From the NCBI GenBank assembly GCA_910586665.1, contig CAJUIX010000016.1, positions 1-64,000 of the forward strand: a DNA stretch of 64,000 bases, written 5' to 3'. This stretch comes from an uncultured Duncaniella sp. (GTDB lineage: Bacteria; Bacteroidota; Bacteroidia; Bacteroidales; Muribaculaceae). Made by a program: the position numbers and the translations under genes. Position 1 is the first letter of the stretch; each line of letters begins with the position of its first letter. Under the pieces are notes generated by a model. The model saw only the letters and a program-made list of their open reading frames with translations, did not search any database and was not told the DNA's origin. This document shows, piece by piece, positions 59,966 to 64,000 of this stretch.

Positions 59966-60961
59966 TCAGGCTTTGCCGTTAGAGCCGAGAACTGCTACGA
60001 TTTTGTGTTTGTAGAGCTTCTCCATTTCGTCGCGGGCGGGGCCGAGATATTTGCGCGGGTCAAATTCTGCGGGCTTGGTGGCGAGCACCTTGCGGACTGC
60101 GGCTGTCATGGCGAGACGGCTGTCGGAGTCGATATTGATTTTGCAAACGGCGCTCTTGGCTGCCTTGCGGAGTTCCTCCTCGGGGATACCGATTGCGTCG
60201 GGGAGCTTACCGCCGTATTCGTTGATTTCGTCAACATATTCCTGGGGAACAGAGCTTGATCCGTGGAGCACGATGGGGAATCCGGGGAGTTTCTCCATTA
60301 CGGCGTCGAGCACGTTGAAGGCCAGCGGCGGGGGCACGAGGCGGCCGTTGGCGTCGCGGGTGCACTGTTCGGGCTTGAACTTGTAGGCGCCGTGCGATGT
60401 GCCGATTGAGATTGCGAGCGAGTCAACGCCTGTGCGGGTTGCGAAGTCGATTACTTCCTCGGGGTCGGTATAGGTGTGGTGGTCAGAAGATACTTCATCC
60501 TCTACGCCAGCGAGTACGCCGAGCTCGCCTTCGACAGTTACGTCATACTGGTGGGCGTAGTCGCATACTTTCTTTGTGAGGGCTACGTTCTCCTCGTAGG
60601 GGAGGTGTGAACCGTCAATCATAACTGACGAGAAGCCGTGCTCGATACAGTCCTTGCAAAGCTCGAAGCTGTCGCCGTGGTCGAGATGGAGCACAATCTG
60701 GGGATGTTCCCAGCCGAGGCTCTTTGCGTATTCTACAGCACCCTGCGCCATGTAGCGGAGGAGGAGGGGGTTAGCGTAGTTGCGTGCACCTTTGGAGACC
60801 TGGAGAATCACGGGTGATTTTTCTTCAGCGGCTGCCTTGATGATAGCCTGGAGCTGCTCCATGTTGTTGAAGTTGAATGCGGGAATAGCATAACCACCCT
60901 TGATTGCCTTGGCAAACATCTCTTTGGTGTTCACGAGGCCTAATTCCTTATAACTTGTCAT
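59966..60961 (-). CDS. fba: Fructose-bisphosphate aldolase, class II
   Basis: Splits fructose 1,6-bisphosphate into dihydroxyacetone phosphate and glyceraldehyde 3-phosphate. The 331-aa protein has the zinc site segment VLHLDHGDSFELCKDCIEHGFSSVMIDGSHLPYEEN (two His and nearby acidic residues), EGELGVLAGVEDE, and the late VLHGSSSVPQEYVDEIN. Length and motifs fit the class IIB/TBP-type aldolases. It has its own strong promoter at 61013-61045, so it does not depend on yqgE or the structured RNA upstream. Confidence 0.96.
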   Translation of the reverse strand: MTSYKELGLVNTKEMFAKAIKGGYAIPAFNFNNMEQLQAIIKAAAEEKSPVILQVSKGARNYANPLLLRYMAQGAVEYAKSLGWEHPQIVLHLDHGDSFELCKDCIEHGFSSVMIDGSHLPYEENVALTKKVCDYAHQYDVTVEGELGVLAGVEDEVSSDHHTYTDPEEVIDFATRTGVDSLAISIGTSHGAYKFKPEQCTRDANGRLVPPPLAFNVLDAVMEKLPGFPIVLHGSSSVPQEYVDEINEYGGKLPDAIGIPEEELRKAAKSAVCKINIDSDSRLAMTAAVRKVLATKPAEFDPRKYLGPARDEMEKLYKHKIVAVLGSNGKA

Positions 60962-61012
60962 ATTAGTTAAGAGGTTGTATTGGTTAATAAAGTAATTAGA
61001 ATTGTCTGGCTA

Positions 61013-61045
61013 CAAAGATAGTAATTTTTTTCCGCTCACGACAAA
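61013..61045 (-). promoter_or_regulatory. Promoter of fba
   Basis: On the minus strand TTTG (61042-61045), 21-bp spacer, TATCTTTG (61013-61020). The ATG at 60961 is about 45 nt from the expected start. Confidence 0.7.
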
Positions 61046-61120
61046 TTATATTACGAAAGATTTTAGCCGCGTTCTTAGATTTCCACTTCGATGAGTGAGA
61101 CTGTGTGGCATGTGCGGCCT

Positions 61121-61255
61121 GAAAAAAACGGGGTCGGCCCGGAGCCTCCGGTTGATGACGACTATTTACAATTGGAGCTAACATTTGCCGGAATCCTACA
61201 TTGTGTCGGATTCCGTGGTCCGGGCCGTTCCCCGTGGGTGCATCTGTCGCAGATG
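61121..61255 (-). ncRNA. Structured RNA with three-way junction, ends in a terminator
   Basis: On the minus strand ACGGGG (61230-61235) pairs with CCCCGT (61128-61133), and GGCCCGGA (61219-61226) pairs with TCCGGGCC (61136-61143). Inside are hairpin CGGAATCC/GGATTCCG (61208-61215 with 61189-61196) and a second one GCTCC/GGAG(G)C (61174-61178 with 61144-61149). A 5' hairpin CATCTG/CAGATG is at 61241-61255. Seven U follow the outer stem. It may be an independent small RNA or the 3' end of the yqgE transcript. No -7 box is seen just upstream. No known family is recognised. 61046-61120 and 61256-61300 show nothing else. Confidence 0.65.
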
Positions 61256-61300
61256 TTACTATCTTTTCTTGTGTGTCAGTTTGTAGGTGGTTGTTAGGGA

Positions 61301-61906
61301 TTAGTTGGAGTGGGGGTTGCGCGGATGATACAGCCATCCGCGGTAATGTGCGCCCATCGTTCTGACGATGCGGTGCCAGTAGGAGTCCTCCTCTCCCGAG
61401 AGCAGTTCGTCGATAGAGGGTATGTCGGTCACGGCCCACACGCTTTTGAGCAGCTCGCCGTCGAGCTGGTCGGCATCCCAGCCGCTGTAGCCGAGGAAGA
61501 AGCGTATGTGTCCGTCGAGCAGGTAGCCGTCGTTGACAATCGAGAGCATTGTGTCGAAGTCGCCACCGATCCATAGTCCGTCGCAGACCCTCCTGGAGTT
61601 GGGGATGAGGTCGCCGAGCGTGTGCATGAAATAGAGGCGGTCACACGACATCGGGCCGCCGCAATATATAGGTATCGGCCTGCCTGACTTAACCGCCGGC
61701 AGCAGGTCCTGCAATGTATAACTTGTACGGCTGTTGAGCACGATACCCATAGCGCTTCCGCGTGGCTCGTAGTCCACGAGGCAGATGACGGCATGGTGGA
61801 AATAGCGTTCCCGGAGGAATGGTTCTGCCACAAGCAGTGAGCCGGGACGCGGTATGCGCCTGGCGTTTATGTCGATATTGAAAAGTAATGATTCGAAATC
61901 TATCAT
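61301..61906 (-). CDS. YqgE/AlgH family protein
   Basis: A 201-aa protein of the DUF179 (UPF0301) family. Family marks are PGSLLVAEPFLRERYFHHAVICLVDYEPRGSAMGIVLN near the start, YCGGPMSCDRLYFMHTLGDL in the middle and IRFFLGYSGWDADQLDGEL toward the end. Function is not settled; it is often listed as a putative transcriptional regulator. It precedes the structured RNA and fba on the same strand. Confidence 0.93.
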   Translation of the reverse strand: MIDFESLLFNIDINARRIPRPGSLLVAEPFLRERYFHHAVICLVDYEPRGSAMGIVLNSRTSYTLQDLLPAVKSGRPIPIYCGGPMSCDRLYFMHTLGDLIPNSRRVCDGLWIGGDFDTMLSIVNDGYLLDGHIRFFLGYSGWDADQLDGELLKSVWAVTDIPSIDELLSGEEDSYWHRIVRTMGAHYRGWLYHPRNPHSN

Positions 61907-62096
61907 GGTACTTGTGGTGCCTCCTGCCGATTTGTTTGTTTTGGTTGTTACTATCTGTTTTTTGTGCGTTTTTAGTGTGTGGATATTCAGCCCAATATTA
62001 TTGTCTTTTGTATTGAGCTTCTAAATTACTATATTTTCTAAGCAAAACCCAAGAAAAAGTGTTAAAAGTGTCGGTTTGTACCCGAAATTGAGACAA

Positions 62097-62117
62097 AAGG
62101 CGCTCCCCCGGCGCCTT
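62097..62117 (-). terminator. Terminator of miaB
   Basis: AAGGCGC (62097-62103) pairs with GCGCCTT (62111-62117), followed on the minus strand by TTGTCTC. It lies directly after the miaB stop. Confidence 0.65.
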
Positions 62118-62121
62118 GTTG

Positions 62122-63462
<1,341 letters not shown>

Positions 63463-63477
63463 AATTTTGGTCGATTC

Positions 63478-63509
63478 TTTGGCTATAAGCGCAAGATTCT
63501 GTAATTTTG
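63478..63509 (+). promoter_or_regulatory. Promoter of the 145-aa gene
   Basis: TTTG (63478-63481), 20-bp spacer, TAATTTTG (63502-63509). The ATG at 63536 lies 26 bp further on. It sits between this gene and the divergent miaB. Confidence 0.65.
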
Positions 63510-63535
63510 CCTACAAAATTACGAAAATCCGCGCA

Positions 63536-63973
63536 ATGGAAAAAATTATCTCGATTCTGATTATATTCGGACTCACCTCTCTCTACGAATACATCAAGCA
63601 GATGCGTAAGAAGAGGGCGGAATCCCAGCGCGCGGAATTCCAGGCCCGTAGACGCCCCGCGCCGGTGGCCGCGGGTATGGCTGCACCTTTCTCAACGGAG
63701 GTTCGTGAGCCGAACACTGTCATGCGCCATGAAAACCATGCGGAGAGACCTCGCCGCGAGACCCCGAAGGACAATCATAAGACATTCCTCTCCGGTGAGA
63801 ATGTCACAATCCCTCTTGTCGTGGACGATGAGAAGCCCATAGAGATAGTCGATCTCGACGCTAATGACTCTTCGGTAGGAACTGCGGTCACATCCTCCGG
63901 CTCTGTAGACCACTATGAGCGCTGGCGACAGGCTATCATCGACGCCGAAATCATTACCCCGAAATTCAAATAA
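63536..63973 (+). CDS. Small membrane-anchored protein of unknown function
   Basis: A 145-aa protein from the ATG at 63536 (MEKIISILIIFGLTSLYEYI); the frame from 63446 is rejected because the promoter lies within it. One N-terminal membrane helix (about residues 4-20) is followed by a basic stretch (KQMRKKRAESQRAEFQARRRP), then a flexible cytosolic tail with an acidic part and a C-terminal YERWRQAIIDAEIITPKF. I recognise no family. Similar anchors are found near cell-envelope genes in Bacteroidales, but no role can be claimed. Confidence 0.7.
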   Translation: MEKIISILIIFGLTSLYEYIKQMRKKRAESQRAEFQARRRPAPVAAGMAAPFSTEVREPNTVMRHENHAERPRRETPKDNHKTFLSGENVTIPLVVDDEKPIEIVDLDANDSSVGTAVTSSGSVDHYERWRQAIIDAEIITPKFK

Positions 63974-64000
63974 TATTCTAAATTAAGATAATCGCCTCTC

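Noticed and set aside
61121..61255. 6S RNA, tmRNA or SRP RNA
   Set aside because: The fold is a three-way junction and lacks the tmRNA tag region, the SRP tetraloop region and the single long bubbled hairpin of 6S RNA; left unassigned.
60996..61574. 192-codon minus-strand frame spanning the structured RNA
   Set aside because: Arginine-rich shadow of yqgE in another frame, running through RNA helices and a terminator.

Overview
The window reads as a chromosome segment from a gut-type Bacteroidales, most like Muribaculaceae or Bacteroides relatives. Support comes from the repeated promoter form TTTG/TTG-N19-21-TAnnTTTG (the Bacteroidetes -33/-7 type), weak Shine-Dalgarno sites, a SusC/SusD pair, bifunctional Fkp, ECF sigma/anti-sigma pairs, GH31/GH43 enzymes, and Bacteroidales mobilization genes (DUF3408, DUF6371, DUF3987).

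Layout. 1-11.8 kb is core metabolism: pgi, gpsA, lysS, a hexapeptide transferase with fkp, rnz, an Xaa-Pro aminopeptidase, a gamma carbonic anhydrase and tRNA-Leu(CAA). 11.8-15.5 kb is an AT-richer stretch with a strongly folded RNA leader, a Crp-like regulator, an unrecognised exported protein, an SDR and a DUF4377 lipoprotein. 15.6-28.1 kb carries lepA, a TPR-AraC regulator with a SusC/SusD/thioredoxin operon, and a sigma/anti-sigma/outer-membrane operon on the other strand. 28.4-40.3 kb is a carbohydrate region: GH43-GH31, an alpha/beta hydrolase, and a set of transporter, L-fucose-isomerase-like enzyme, glycerol-kinase-like FGGY kinase and a transketolase split into two genes, with ribB and a DeoR regulator divergent from it. 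41-46.2 kb is accessory: a frameshifted TonB-type outer-membrane gene, two gene remnants, and an acetyltransferase/DUF1349/VOC operon divergent from a LuxR regulator across a palindromic double promoter.

46.5-48.6 kb holds an HTH protein and a first tyrosine integrase with a repeat-rich attachment-like region. 48,605-59,560 is an integrated mobilizable element of about 10.9 kb. It is bounded by 15-bp direct repeats that copy the 3' end of a tRNA(CAT) gene. It carries its own integrase, relaxase and MobC, a candidate oriT, primase-like genes, an excisionase-like HTH protein, and cargo: a GNAT protein with a 59-aa partner, a peptide deformylase and a P-loop kinase. The displaced tRNA terminator can be seen at the far end. 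59.9-64 kb returns to core genes: fba, a structured RNA, yqgE, miaB and a small membrane-anchored protein.

Most notable leads: the element and its displaced terminator; the isomerase/kinase/split-transketolase set, whose kinase has lost the glycerol-pocket residues and which resembles an apulose-type pathway; two folded RNAs; a 30-bp perfect inverted repeat; and integrase-site repeats lying inside both integrase promoters. All functions are inferred from sequence by eye; no database search was run.
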